Positions 1 through 5,750 are shown, numbered from the stretch's first letter. The stretch: 5,863 nucleotides of DNA from Prevotella sp. UBA3757 (GCA_002371715.1 DFGF01000125.1:1-5863); one strand, 5' to 3'. The notes: generated from the letters alone by a model not told the origin. Translations and numbers: made by a program.

Positions 1-162
1 CTTCAGGATGGGGTTATACTTCTTGAGTTCCATTCTCTCGGGGGTGTTCTTACGGTTCTTGGTCGTGATGTAACGACTTGTTCCGGGCAGTCCACTATCC
101 TTCATCTCAGTGCACTCCAGAATGACCTGTACGCGGTTACCCTTTGCTTTCTTACCTGCCAT
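1..162 (-). CDS. rpmG: 50S ribosomal protein L33 (partial, C-terminus beyond the left edge)
   Basis: Encodes L33, a small basic protein of the large ribosomal subunit near the tRNA exit site. The 54 visible codons start MAGKKAKGNRVQVILECTEM and run in frame to base 1 with no stop. Bacteroidetes L33 is about 62 residues from memory, so roughly 8 residues plus the stop are cut off by the window edge, which is not a biological truncation. Only one cysteine is visible (Cys17), so the visible part lacks the paired CxxC motifs of zinc-binding L33; this looks like the zinc-free form. It lies 4 bases downstream of rpmB and is presumably co-transcribed with it. The start is supported by an AGGAGA element 8 bases upstream. 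Identification is by family resemblance and is secure. Confidence 0.97.
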   Translation of the reverse strand, partial: MAGKKAKGNRVQVILECTEMKDSGLPGTSRYITTKNRKNTPERMELKKYNPILK

Positions 163-166
163 GCTA

Positions 167-430
167 TTAGTCTCCTATTACTTTAATGTCTTTCCAGTCT
201 ACAAAACCTTTAGCAACAGCCTGCTTCAGGGCTGCGTCCAGACCAACCTTATTAATCATACGCAGACCAGCAGCGCTGATCTTCAACTGAATCCAGCAAG
301 CCTCCTCGACATAGTAGAACTTCTTGCTGAACAGGTTAACATCAAAGCTGCGCTTTGTGCGATGCTTTGAGTGAGACACATTATTACCTATCTGTGCCTT
401 CTTTCCCGTAATCTGACAAATTTTAGACAT
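167..430 (-). CDS. rpmB: 50S ribosomal protein L28
   Basis: Encodes L28, an 87-residue basic protein of the large ribosomal subunit. The N-terminus MSKICQITGKKAQIGNNVSH and the following SKHRTKRSFDVNLFSKKF stretch (residues 21-38) match the family: the conserved GKK/GNNVSHS and R-T-K-R-x-F-x-x-N pattern is present, followed by a hydrophobic-basic C-terminal part with AAGLR at about 53-57. Length is within the usual range. Only two cysteines (5 and 45) are present, not the two CxxC pairs of zinc-binding L28. The ATG at 430 is the natural start; no strong Shine-Dalgarno precedes it. It is the first gene of a probable rpmB-rpmG unit, with its own promoter in the gap behind cinA. The stop TAA lies 4 bases before rpmG. 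Confidence 0.97.
   Translation of the reverse strand: MSKICQITGKKAQIGNNVSHSKHRTKRSFDVNLFSKKFYYVEEACWIQLKISAAGLRMINKVGLDAALKQAVAKGFVDWKDIKVIGD
171..176 (-). promoter_or_regulatory. Shine-Dalgarno element for rpmG
   Basis: On the minus strand AGGAGA ends 8 bases before the rpmG ATG, an ideal position for pairing with the 16S 3' end. It lies inside the last codons of rpmB. This is notable because the other starts in this window show no well-placed Shine-Dalgarno sequence, as is usual in Bacteroidetes. Inference: it lets ribosomes load on L33 independently of those finishing L28, or boosts reinitiation across the 4-base gap. Confidence 0.6.
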
Positions 431-458
431 TTCTATCTACTTTTTCTTGTTCCTTAAT

Positions 459-491
459 TGTAACTTACTCCAAACAGGGTGCAAAGTTACA
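459..491. repeat. 8-bp inverted repeat overlapping the rpmB -7 box
   Basis: TGTAACTT at 459-466 is the exact reverse complement of AAGTTACA at 484-491, with a 17-base spacer and 25 bases between arm centres. One arm contains most of the -7 box and the other lies just downstream of the expected transcript start. The layout would suit an operator for a dimeric repressor. A chance occurrence in AT-rich DNA is quite possible, and no known regulator site is recognised. Confidence 0.35.
482..489 (-). promoter_or_regulatory. Probable -7 element of the rpmB-rpmG promoter
   Basis: The minus strand reads TAACTTTG followed by CACC, matching the Bacteroidetes -7 consensus TAnnTTTG. It would place the transcript start near 475-480 and give a leader of roughly 45-50 bases before rpmB. 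No TTTG lies 19 bases upstream; that position (509-512) reads TCTC and is occupied by a 7-base-period repeat. The -33 element is therefore weak or absent. The call rests on the consensus match and its position before a ribosomal protein gene. Confidence 0.6.
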
Positions 492-497
492 CATAAT

Positions 498-530
498 AAT
501 TGAGAATTGAGAATGGAGAAATGAGAATTC
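498..530. repeat. Degenerate 7-base tandem repeat upstream of rpmB
   Basis: On the plus strand the units read AATTGAG (498-504), AATTGAG (505-511), AATGGAG (512-518) and AAATGAG (519-525), ending in AATTC. The 7-base period and purine-rich composition resemble the exact 7-base repeat at the tsaD start, which lies on the other strand. The tract lies 10-40 bases upstream of the rpmB -7 box. The rest of the 431-548 gap holds only the -7 box, the inverted repeat and the rpmB leader; I see no clear terminator for the cinA transcript. Confidence 0.7.
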
Positions 531-548
531 GTTCAATCTTAATATTTT

Positions 549-1058
549 TTAACCATCCTTCTCGGTTTCATCCTCACTTTTCAGGAAATCAAGAAACATC
601 TGCATGGCTTTATTGGTGGCGATGGCCAGGTTGATGTCACGGCCGTGGTCTTCCTCCACTTTCAGCGTCACCTGCCTCTCTGGTGAACCGCAGGCCAGCC
701 ATATTGTGCCGACGGGAATGTCCTTTGTGCCTCCCGTGGGACCGGCGACACCCGTGGCGGCTATGGCAAAGTCGGTATTGAGCGAACGGCAGGCACCACG
801 TACCATCTGGACGGCCACCTCCTCGCAGACAGCTGTCTTCTCCGCAAGCAACTGGCTGCTGACACCCAGCAACGACTCCTTGATTTCGTTGACATACGAG
901 ATGATGCCCCCCTTGAAGTATTTCGAGGCTCCGGGCACGGCAATGATTGCTTCGGCTATGCGGCCGCCCGTGCAGCTCTCGGCTGTGCTGACGGTTTTCT
1001 CCATTTCCCACAGCAACTGGCTCACCTCCCTACTGATAATCTTGCTTTCAAAATCCAT
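549..1058 (-). CDS. Stand-alone CinA C-terminal domain protein, probable nicotinamide-nucleotide amidohydrolase (PncC family)
   Basis: A 169-residue soluble protein of the CinA C-terminal/PncC family. Characterised members deamidate nicotinamide mononucleotide to nicotinate mononucleotide in the pyridine nucleotide cycle. Visible motifs are TAESCTGG (residues 25-32), VPGASKYFKGGIISY (41-55), NEIK (57-60) and ATGVAGPTGGTKDIPVGTIW (101-120). Ser45, Tyr55 and Lys60 have the 10- and 5-residue spacing that I recall for the catalytic Ser-Tyr-Lys set, so activity is likely. The N-terminal molybdopterin-binding-like domain of full-length CinA (about 400 residues) is absent. The ATG at 1058 is chosen, 13 bases after the tsaD stop, because a longer frame to 1151 would overlap tsaD and add unrelated residues. 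It probably shares the map-tsaD transcript. Biochemical activity is inferred from family membership. Confidence 0.9.
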   Translation of the reverse strand: MDFESKIISREVSQLLWEMEKTVSTAESCTGGRIAEAIIAVPGASKYFKGGIISYVNEIKESLLGVSSQLLAEKTAVCEEVAVQMVRGACRSLNTDFAIAATGVAGPTGGTKDIPVGTIWLACGSPERQVTLKVEEDHGRDINLAIATNKAMQMFLDFLKSEDETEKDG

Positions 1059-1071
1059 AACGCTATGATTT

Positions 1072-2115
1072 TTATTTAAAGGTAACTTTTGAGAATGCCG
1101 GCGCGTCAATCGGACAGAACTGACGGTCCCGGTATTTGTAATAGCCCACAACGCCTATCATGGCAGCATTGTCGGTGGTATAGCTGAACTTGGGGATGTA
1201 GACCGTCCAGCCATAGCGGCGGGCACAGTCGTGGAAGGCATTGCGCAGTCCGTTGTTGGCACTTACGCCACCGGCCACGGCCACATGCTTGATGCCTGTC
1301 TGCTTGACGGCCAGTTTCAGTTTCTTCATCAGTATGTCGACGATGGTCCACTCCAGCGAGGCGGCAATGTCTGCCTTGTGGTGCTCGATGAAGTCGGGGT
1401 CAGCCTCAACCCATTTCCTCAAGCTGTAGAGGAACGACGTCTTCAGACCCGAGAAACTGTAGTCGAGACCCGGTATGTGAGGCTCGGCAAACTGGTAGGC
1501 CTTCGGATTGCCCTGACGCGCCAGCCGGTCGATGATGGGGCCGCCAGGATAGCCAAGGCCCATCACCTTCGAGCACTTGTCGATGGCTTCGCCAGCCGCA
1601 TCGTCGATGGTCTGCCCCAGCACCTCCATGTCGTTGTAGGCATTGACCTTCACAATCTGTGAATTGCCCCCGCTGACCAGCAGACAGAGGAATGGCAATG
1701 GCGGCGGCGTGAAGTCGCCCTCGCCACCATTGATGAAGTGTGCCATGACGTGGCCCTGTAGGTGGTTGACGTCTATCAGCGGAATGCCCAGCGAACGGGC
1801 CATGCCCTTGGCAAAGTTGACGCCGACCAGCAGCGAACCCATCAGTCCGGGCCCTCGCGTAAAAGCAACGGCCGAGAGCTGGCTCTTGTCCACACCAGCC
1901 CGTTTCAAGGCTTCGTGTACCACGGGCACAACGTTCTGCTGGTGTGCCCTCGATGCCAGTTCGGGCACTACGCCGCCGTACGACTCATGGACGGCCTGTG
2001 ACGCTGTCACGTTCGACAGCAGCACGTCGTTCCTGAGCACCGCTGCCGACGTATCGTCGCACGAACTTTCTATTCCCAATATGTATGCAGCGGTAGCAAA
2101 TTCTTCATTCTTCAT
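1072..2115 (-). CDS. tsaD: tRNA N6-threonylcarbamoyladenosine transferase subunit TsaD
   Basis: TsaD (Kae1/Gcp family) transfers the threonylcarbamoyl group from TsaC product to A37 of ANN-decoding tRNAs, working with TsaB and TsaE in the cytoplasm. The 347-residue length fits the family. Visible motifs are GIESSCDDT (14-22), YGGVVPELASRAH (46-58), the metal-binding NHLQGH with His118 and His122, the nucleotide-binding LVSGGN (146-151), GLDYSFSGLKT (216-226), VAGGVSANNGLR (280-291) and TTDNAAM with metal ligand Asp315. All key residues are intact. The ATG at 2115 is the only one of four closely spaced ATGs that is in frame; the first residues MKNEE are encoded by a 7-base tandem repeat and the conserved part begins near residue 11. 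It lies between map and the CinA-domain gene, most likely in one operon. TsaB and TsaE are not in the window. Confidence 0.97.
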   Translation of the reverse strand: MKNEEFATAAYILGIESSCDDTSAAVLRNDVLLSNVTASQAVHESYGGVVPELASRAHQQNVVPVVHEALKRAGVDKSQLSAVAFTRGPGLMGSLLVGVNFAKGMARSLGIPLIDVNHLQGHVMAHFINGGEGDFTPPPLPFLCLLVSGGNSQIVKVNAYNDMEVLGQTIDDAAGEAIDKCSKVMGLGYPGGPIIDRLARQGNPKAYQFAEPHIPGLDYSFSGLKTSFLYSLRKWVEADPDFIEHHKADIAASLEWTIVDILMKKLKLAVKQTGIKHVAVAGGVSANNGLRNAFHDCARRYGWTVYIPKFSYTTDNAAMIGVVGYYKYRDRQFCPIDAPAFSKVTFK

Positions 2116-2129
2116 TCTTCATTCTTCAT
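2102..2129 (-). repeat. Four-copy 7-base tandem repeat (ATGAAGA) spanning the tsaD start
   Basis: On the minus strand four perfect ATGAAGA units run from 2129 to 2102, directly after the map stop codon (TAA at 2132-2130). Each unit carries an ATG, at 2129, 2122, 2115 and 2108. Only the third is in frame with tsaD. The first two open five-codon frames ending in TGA, and the fourth opens a 12-codon frame. The unit length is not a multiple of three, but because the productive ATG stays at a fixed distance from the gene, gain or loss of units upstream would change only the number of decoy starts, not the TsaD protein. Confidence 0.9.
2112..2129 (-). promoter_or_regulatory. Candidate five-codon coupling frame between map and tsaD
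   Basis: Directly after the map TAA, ATG at 2129 opens the frame M-K-N-E-E and closes with TGA at 2114-2112. This stop overlaps the tsaD start as ATGA. A ribosome finishing map could in principle reinitiate here and be delivered onto the tsaD ATG. The geometry is seen directly. Whether it is translated is inference, and it may simply be a by-product of the tandem repeat. Confidence 0.3.
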
Positions 2130-3002
2130 TTAATAAGTCAGCACCTCCACACCGTGTTCCGTCATCAGCAGTGTGTGCTCCCACTGGGCACTGGGCAGCT
2201 CGTCATCGGTGATGACCTCCCACCCCCACGGGTCGTCGGAATCGATAAAGACCTTCCAGGTACCCATATTGATCATCGGCTCGATGGTGAACACCATGCC
2301 GGGCACCAGCAGCATACCCTTGCCTCGCTGGGCGAAGTGGCACACCTCGGGTTCCTCATGGAAATCATTGCCCACACCGTGGCCGCACAGGTCGCGCACC
2401 ACGCCGTAATGGTACTTCTTGGCGTGCTTCTCGATAGCCCTGCCAATATCGTTGACGAAGCCCCACGGCTTGGCTGCCTCCATGCCTATCTCCAGACACT
2501 CCTTGGTCACCCTGACCAGCTGTTCCTTCTCGGGCGTGGTCTTACCTATTATATACATACGCGAGGCGTCGGCATAATAGCCGTCAAGGATGGTGGTAAA
2601 GTCGACGTTGATGATGTCACCCTCCTCCAGGACGTCCTCGGCCTTCGGCACGCCATGACACACCACCTCGTTGATGCTCGTGCATACCGACATCGGGAAC
2701 GGCGGAGTCTCCTCGTCGCCACCATAGTTCAGACATGCCGGTATGGCTCCGTGGCGCTCACAGTAGTCACGGCATATCTGGTCAATCTCCAGCGTCGACA
2801 TACCGGCATGAATAACCTCGCCGACGGCATCCAGCACACCCGTGTTGACAACGCCGGCCCGACGTATACCCTCAATCTGTTCGGGGGTCTTAATCAGGTC
2901 GGGCGTAGGCACCAGCACCCCCTTGTTCTCCAAATACATGATGCGCTTGTCCAGCTCCGTGGGCTGTTGGCCCGGCTTGCAGCGCCATCTCTTCTTTCCC
3001 AT
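2130..3002 (-). CDS. map: Methionine aminopeptidase, type I
   Basis: Removes the N-terminal methionine from nascent proteins with small second residues; a cytosolic, ribosome-associated metalloenzyme. At 290 residues it is longer than the E. coli enzyme (264) because of an N-terminal extension of about 35 residues with a basic KKRWRCK start. The catalytic domain begins at IKTPEQIEGIRRAG (37-50). The five metal ligands are all present: Asp134 (NVDFT), Asp145 (ADASR), His208 (CGHGVG), Glu241 (TIEPM) and Glu275 (WEHTL). Substrate-contact His116 (VCHGVP) and His215 (FHEEP) are present too. The ATG at 3002 is preferred: a frame-compatible ATG at 3029 overlaps the promoter -7 box and could not be on that transcript. 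It is the first gene of the probable map-tsaD-cinA unit, and an active enzyme is expected. Confidence 0.96.
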   Translation of the reverse strand: MGKKRWRCKPGQQPTELDKRIMYLENKGVLVPTPDLIKTPEQIEGIRRAGVVNTGVLDAVGEVIHAGMSTLEIDQICRDYCERHGAIPACLNYGGDEETPPFPMSVCTSINEVVCHGVPKAEDVLEEGDIINVDFTTILDGYYADASRMYIIGKTTPEKEQLVRVTKECLEIGMEAAKPWGFVNDIGRAIEKHAKKYHYGVVRDLCGHGVGNDFHEEPEVCHFAQRGKGMLLVPGMVFTIEPMINMGTWKVFIDSDDPWGWEVITDDELPSAQWEHTLLMTEHGVEVLTY

Positions 3003-3026
3003 TTCTCTGTTACTTGTTTGAGCGTG

Positions 3027-3057
3027 CAAAGTTACTGCAAATTATGCGAACAACAAA
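3027..3057 (-). promoter_or_regulatory. Promoter for map-tsaD-cinA
   Basis: On the minus strand TTTG (3057-3054), a 19-base spacer and TAACTTTG (3034-3027) match the Bacteroidetes -33/-7 promoter TTTG-N19-21-TAnnTTTG. Transcription would begin near 3020, giving a short leader of about 20 bases before the ATG at 3002. This placement is also the main argument against the upstream ATG at 3029. It stands back to back with the dcuB-like promoter. Confidence 0.8.
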
Positions 3058-3073
3058 ATAATTATACTAATTT

Positions 3074-3104
3074 TTTGGCAGTTCAATATTTATTTGTACC
3101 TTTG
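3074..3104 (+). promoter_or_regulatory. Promoter for the dcuB-like gene operon
   Basis: On the plus strand TTTG (3074-3077), a 19-base spacer and TACCTTTG (3097-3104) followed by CA form a full match to the Bacteroidetes promoter pattern. The transcript would start near 3110 and leave a leader of about 35 bases before the ATG at 3145. No Shine-Dalgarno or regulator site is recognised in that leader. Confidence 0.8.
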
Positions 3105-3144
3105 CAGCAAACATTCAAATCAAAGAACTTAAAAACTATTGCTT

Positions 3145-4476
3145 ATGTCGCTGTTAATGATTCTGCAACTGCTGGTCGTGCTCGGAGCACTCTGGGTGGG
3201 TTCACGCTATGGTAGCCTGGCGCTCGGCGCCATTTCGGGCATCGGCCTGGCCATTCTGGTGTTTGGTTTTAACCTGAAACCCGGCACACCGCCTACCGAC
3301 GTTATCTACATCATCATAGCCGCCGTGACCTGTGCCGGCGTCATGCAGGCGTCGGGCGGTATGGACTGGCTGATACAGATGGCCGAGCGACTGCTGCGCA
3401 AACATCCAGACCGCATCACGTTCCTGGCTCCGCTCTCCACGTTTTTCCTGACGGTGCTGGTTGGTACGGGCCACGTGGTCTACACACTCATGCCCATCAT
3501 CTGCGACATCGCACTGAAGAAGGGCATACGTCCCGAACGTCCGTGCGGCGTGGCCTCGGTGGCCTCGCAGGTGGGCATCACCTGCTCGCCCATAGCCGCA
3601 GCCGTCGTGGCCTTTGTGACCATATCGAATGCCAACGGCTTCGACATCACCATTCCGCAGGTGCTGATGGTGTCGATTCCTGCCTGTCTCTGCGGACTCA
3701 TGGCCGCTGCTGCCGCCTCCTACCACCGTGGTCTTGACCTGGACAAGGACCCGCAGTTCCAGGCCCGGCTGAAGGACCCCTTGCAATATGAATATATCTA
3801 CGGCGATTCGGCCACGACGCTCGACAAGAAGATTCCCCAGTCAGCCCGTAATGCCGTCTTCATCTTCCTCGGCGCCCTGGCTGTCATCGTACTGTTTGCC
3901 GCCGTACCCTCGCTGCTGCCCAGCTGGGACGGACAGACGCTGAAGATGAACATCGTCATCCAGATAGTCATGATTATGGCCGCCGCCCTGATGATCATCT
4001 TCTGCAAGGCCGAACCTAAGAAGGCCGTAGCCGGACCGGTATGGCAGTCGGGCATGGTGGCCGTCGTGGCCATCTACGGCATTGCATGGCTGGCCGACAC
4101 CTACTTTGAGAACTATATGCCTGAGATGAAAGCCATGATGGCCGACATCGTGGCACGCTATCCCTGGTCCATTGCCATCGTGTTCTTCATGGTGTCGGTG
4201 CTCATCAATTCGCAGGGAGCCGTGGTGGTGTCAATGCTGCCCCTGGCCTACTCGCTGGGCATCCCCGGCGACGTGCTGCTGGGTGTGTTCCCCAGCGTCT
4301 ACGGCTACTTCTTCATCCCGAACTACCCCTCTGACATTGCCACGGTCAACTTCGACCGCTCGGGCACGACCGTCATTGGCAAATACCTGCTCAACCACTC
4401 GTTCATGATGCCCGGACTCATCAGCGTCATCACGGCTACTATTGTGGCCTACGTGCTGTCTACAGTCCTCTTTTAA
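3145..4476 (+). CDS. dcuB: Anaerobic C4-dicarboxylate transporter, DcuB-like
   Basis: An inner-membrane carrier of the DcuA/DcuB family, which exchanges fumarate, malate or aspartate for succinate during anaerobic fumarate respiration. The 443 residues match E. coli DcuB (446) better than DcuA as I remember them: GTGHVVYT (107-114), the IRPERP stretch (128-133), RGLDLDKD (195-202), YIYGDSATTLDKK (217-229), VAIYGIAWLADT (308-319), NYPSD (393-397) and FDRSGTT (403-409). About 10-12 hydrophobic segments are visible (for example 3-17, 24-44, 92-120, 143-163, 234-259, 269-288, 341-385 and 421-441), with a hydrophilic loop at about 195-233. The ATG at 3145 is chosen over an in-frame TTG at 3139 and an ATG at 3157. 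It is the first gene of a plus-strand unit with rsmG. Succinate export suits a fermentative Bacteroidales; direction and substrate are inferred. Confidence 0.92.
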   Translation: MSLLMILQLLVVLGALWVGSRYGSLALGAISGIGLAILVFGFNLKPGTPPTDVIYIIIAAVTCAGVMQASGGMDWLIQMAERLLRKHPDRITFLAPLSTFFLTVLVGTGHVVYTLMPIICDIALKKGIRPERPCGVASVASQVGITCSPIAAAVVAFVTISNANGFDITIPQVLMVSIPACLCGLMAAAAASYHRGLDLDKDPQFQARLKDPLQYEYIYGDSATTLDKKIPQSARNAVFIFLGALAVIVLFAAVPSLLPSWDGQTLKMNIVIQIVMIMAAALMIIFCKAEPKKAVAGPVWQSGMVAVVAIYGIAWLADTYFENYMPEMKAMMADIVARYPWSIAIVFFMVSVLINSQGAVVVSMLPLAYSLGIPGDVLLGVFPSVYGYFFIPNYPSDIATVNFDRSGTTVIGKYLLNHSFMMPGLISVITATIVAYVLSTVLF

Positions 4477-4485
4477 CAGTTGCCG

Positions 4486-5106
4486 ATGGACATCATTCTG
4501 AAATACTTCCCGAACCTGACGGCTGGGCAACAGCAACAGCTGGCACAGCTAGACGCCTTGTACCGCGACTGGAACGCCAAGATCAACGTCATCTCGCGCA
4601 AGGACATCGACAACCTCTACGAGCACCACGTGCTCCACTCGATGGGCATTGCACACATGCTGAACTTCAAGCCCGGCACACGCATCCTCGACTTCGGTAC
4701 CGGGGGCGGCTTCCCGGGCATTCCACTGGCCATCCTCTTCCCCGAATGCCACTTCCGCCTGATAGACGGTACGGGCAAGAAAATCCGCGTAGCACAGGAG
4801 GTGGCCAAGGCCATCGGACTGACGAACTGTGAACCCGTGCACCTCCGCGGCGAGGACGAGAAGGGCCGCTACGACTTCGTGGTCAGCCGTGCCGTCATGC
4901 CCCTACCCGACCTGGTCAAGATTGTACGTAAGAACATAGCCCGCGAGCAGCATAATGCCATGGCCAACGGCGTCATCTGCCTGAAGGGCGGCAACATGGA
5001 TGCCGAGCTGCACAACTACCGCAAGATTGTGGAGACAGCAGAACTGAGCCAGTGGTTCAGCGAAGAGTGGTTTAAGGAGAAATACATCATATATTTGCCC
5101 TTATGA
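4486..5106 (+). CDS. rsmG: 16S rRNA (guanine-527-N7)-methyltransferase RsmG
   Basis: Uses S-adenosylmethionine to methylate N7 of G527 in the 530 loop of 16S rRNA; loss of this enzyme gives low-level streptomycin resistance in other bacteria. The 206 residues contain the family signatures NVISR (34-38), EHHVLHS (46-52), the SAM-binding motif LDFGTGGGFPGIPLA (68-82), RLIDGTGKK (91-99), DFVVSRAVMPLPDLV (130-144) and ICLKGG (164-169). Length is typical of the family. The ATG at 4486 is preferred over an in-frame TTG at 4480. It follows the dcuB-like stop by 9 bases and its TGA overlaps the next ATG as ATGA, so translation of the two is probably coupled. No base or codon shift against its neighbours is apparent. 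Confidence 0.96.
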   Translation: MDIILKYFPNLTAGQQQQLAQLDALYRDWNAKINVISRKDIDNLYEHHVLHSMGIAHMLNFKPGTRILDFGTGGGFPGIPLAILFPECHFRLIDGTGKKIRVAQEVAKAIGLTNCEPVHLRGEDEKGRYDFVVSRAVMPLPDLVKIVRKNIAREQHNAMANGVICLKGGNMDAELHNYRKIVETAELSQWFSEEWFKEKYIIYLPL

Positions 5107-5750
5107 ATATCAAGCGACTGATGTGCAACCCGTTGCAGGAAAACTGCTACGTGGTGAGCGACGAAACCCGGGAGTGTGTCATCATTGACTGTGGCTGCTA
5201 CTACGACGAGGAGAAGCAGGCCTTGGCCGCCTATATCAGCCAGAACAGACTGCACCCCGTTCACCTGCTGGCCACCCACGGCCACCTGGACCATAACTTC
5301 GGCAACGCATTCGTCTACCGCGAGTACGGTCTGAAAGTGGAAATTTGCCAGGAAGACCAGTCTCTGGTCGAACACGTGCGCCAGCAGGCTGCCGATTTGT
5401 TTGGCATGACGCTGGAGGAGGAAGAACCACCCACGGGCCGTCTGCTGACGAATGGCGACATCATCACCTTCGGGCACCACCAGCTGAAAGTGCTGCAGAC
5501 ACCCGGACACACCCACGGGTCAGCCCTCTTCCATTGCGAAGCGGAGCAGACGGTATTCACAGGCGACACCCTGTTCCGCATGAGCATAGGCCGCACCGAC
5601 TTTCCCGAAAGCAGCTGGGCGGAAATGGAGGACAGCCTGAGGACCGTGGTGTCAAAACTGCCAGAAGCAACTATCGTGCTGTCAGGGCATGGCCCTCAGA
5701 GTACGATAGCCGATGAGTTAAAGTACAACATGTATCTAAAATCTTTTTGA
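5103..5750 (+). CDS. Metallo-beta-lactamase-fold hydrolase, glyoxalase II-like (YcbL type)
   Basis: A 215-residue cytosolic protein of the metallo-beta-lactamase superfamily. The complete metal-binding set is visible: THGHLDH with His59, His61, Asp63 and His64; TPGHTHG with His136; FTGDTLF with Asp155; and SGHGPQST with His196. The GRTDFP motif (163-168) and compact length resemble the small glyoxalase II-like YcbL group, which lacks the C-terminal substrate domain of true GloB. A thioester hydrolase role is plausible but the substrate cannot be read from the sequence; it could also act in persulfide or other thioester metabolism. The ATG at 5103 overlaps the rsmG stop by ATGA, indicating coupled translation. 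It is the last gene of the dcuB-rsmG unit, with 113 bases following in the window. Confidence 0.9.
   Translation: MNIKRLMCNPLQENCYVVSDETRECVIIDCGCYYDEEKQALAAYISQNRLHPVHLLATHGHLDHNFGNAFVYREYGLKVEICQEDQSLVEHVRQQAADLFGMTLEEEEPPTGRLLTNGDIITFGHHQLKVLQTPGHTHGSALFHCEAEQTVFTGDTLFRMSIGRTDFPESSWAEMEDSLRTVVSKLPEATIVLSGHGPQSTIADELKYNMYLKSF

Noticed and set aside
1059..1151. 31-residue N-terminal extension of the CinA-domain protein
   Set aside because: It would overlap the end of tsaD in another frame, and the family domain begins after Met at 1058.
1643..2212. Open frame of 189 codons on the plus strand, with a neighbour at 1231-1662
   Set aside because: Antisense shadows of tsaD with low-complexity Ser/Pro/Thr-rich translations and no recognisable motif.
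3003..3029. Nine-residue upstream extension of Map from ATG at 3029
   Set aside because: This ATG overlaps the -7 box (3034-3027), so it lies upstream of the expected transcript start.
2154..3215. Long open frame of 353 codons on the plus strand
   Set aside because: It is antisense to map, has no family motifs, runs through both promoters and into the dcuB-like gene, and is explained by the high third-position GC of map.
3202..3786. Open frame of 194 codons on the minus strand
   Set aside because: Antisense shadow of the dcuB-like gene, rich in His/Gly/Arg, with no promoter or homology signal.
5090..5097. TATATTTG, a -7-like match just before the hydrolase ATG
   Set aside because: No TTTG lies 19-21 bases upstream, it sits inside rsmG coding sequence, and the ATGA overlap already explains expression.
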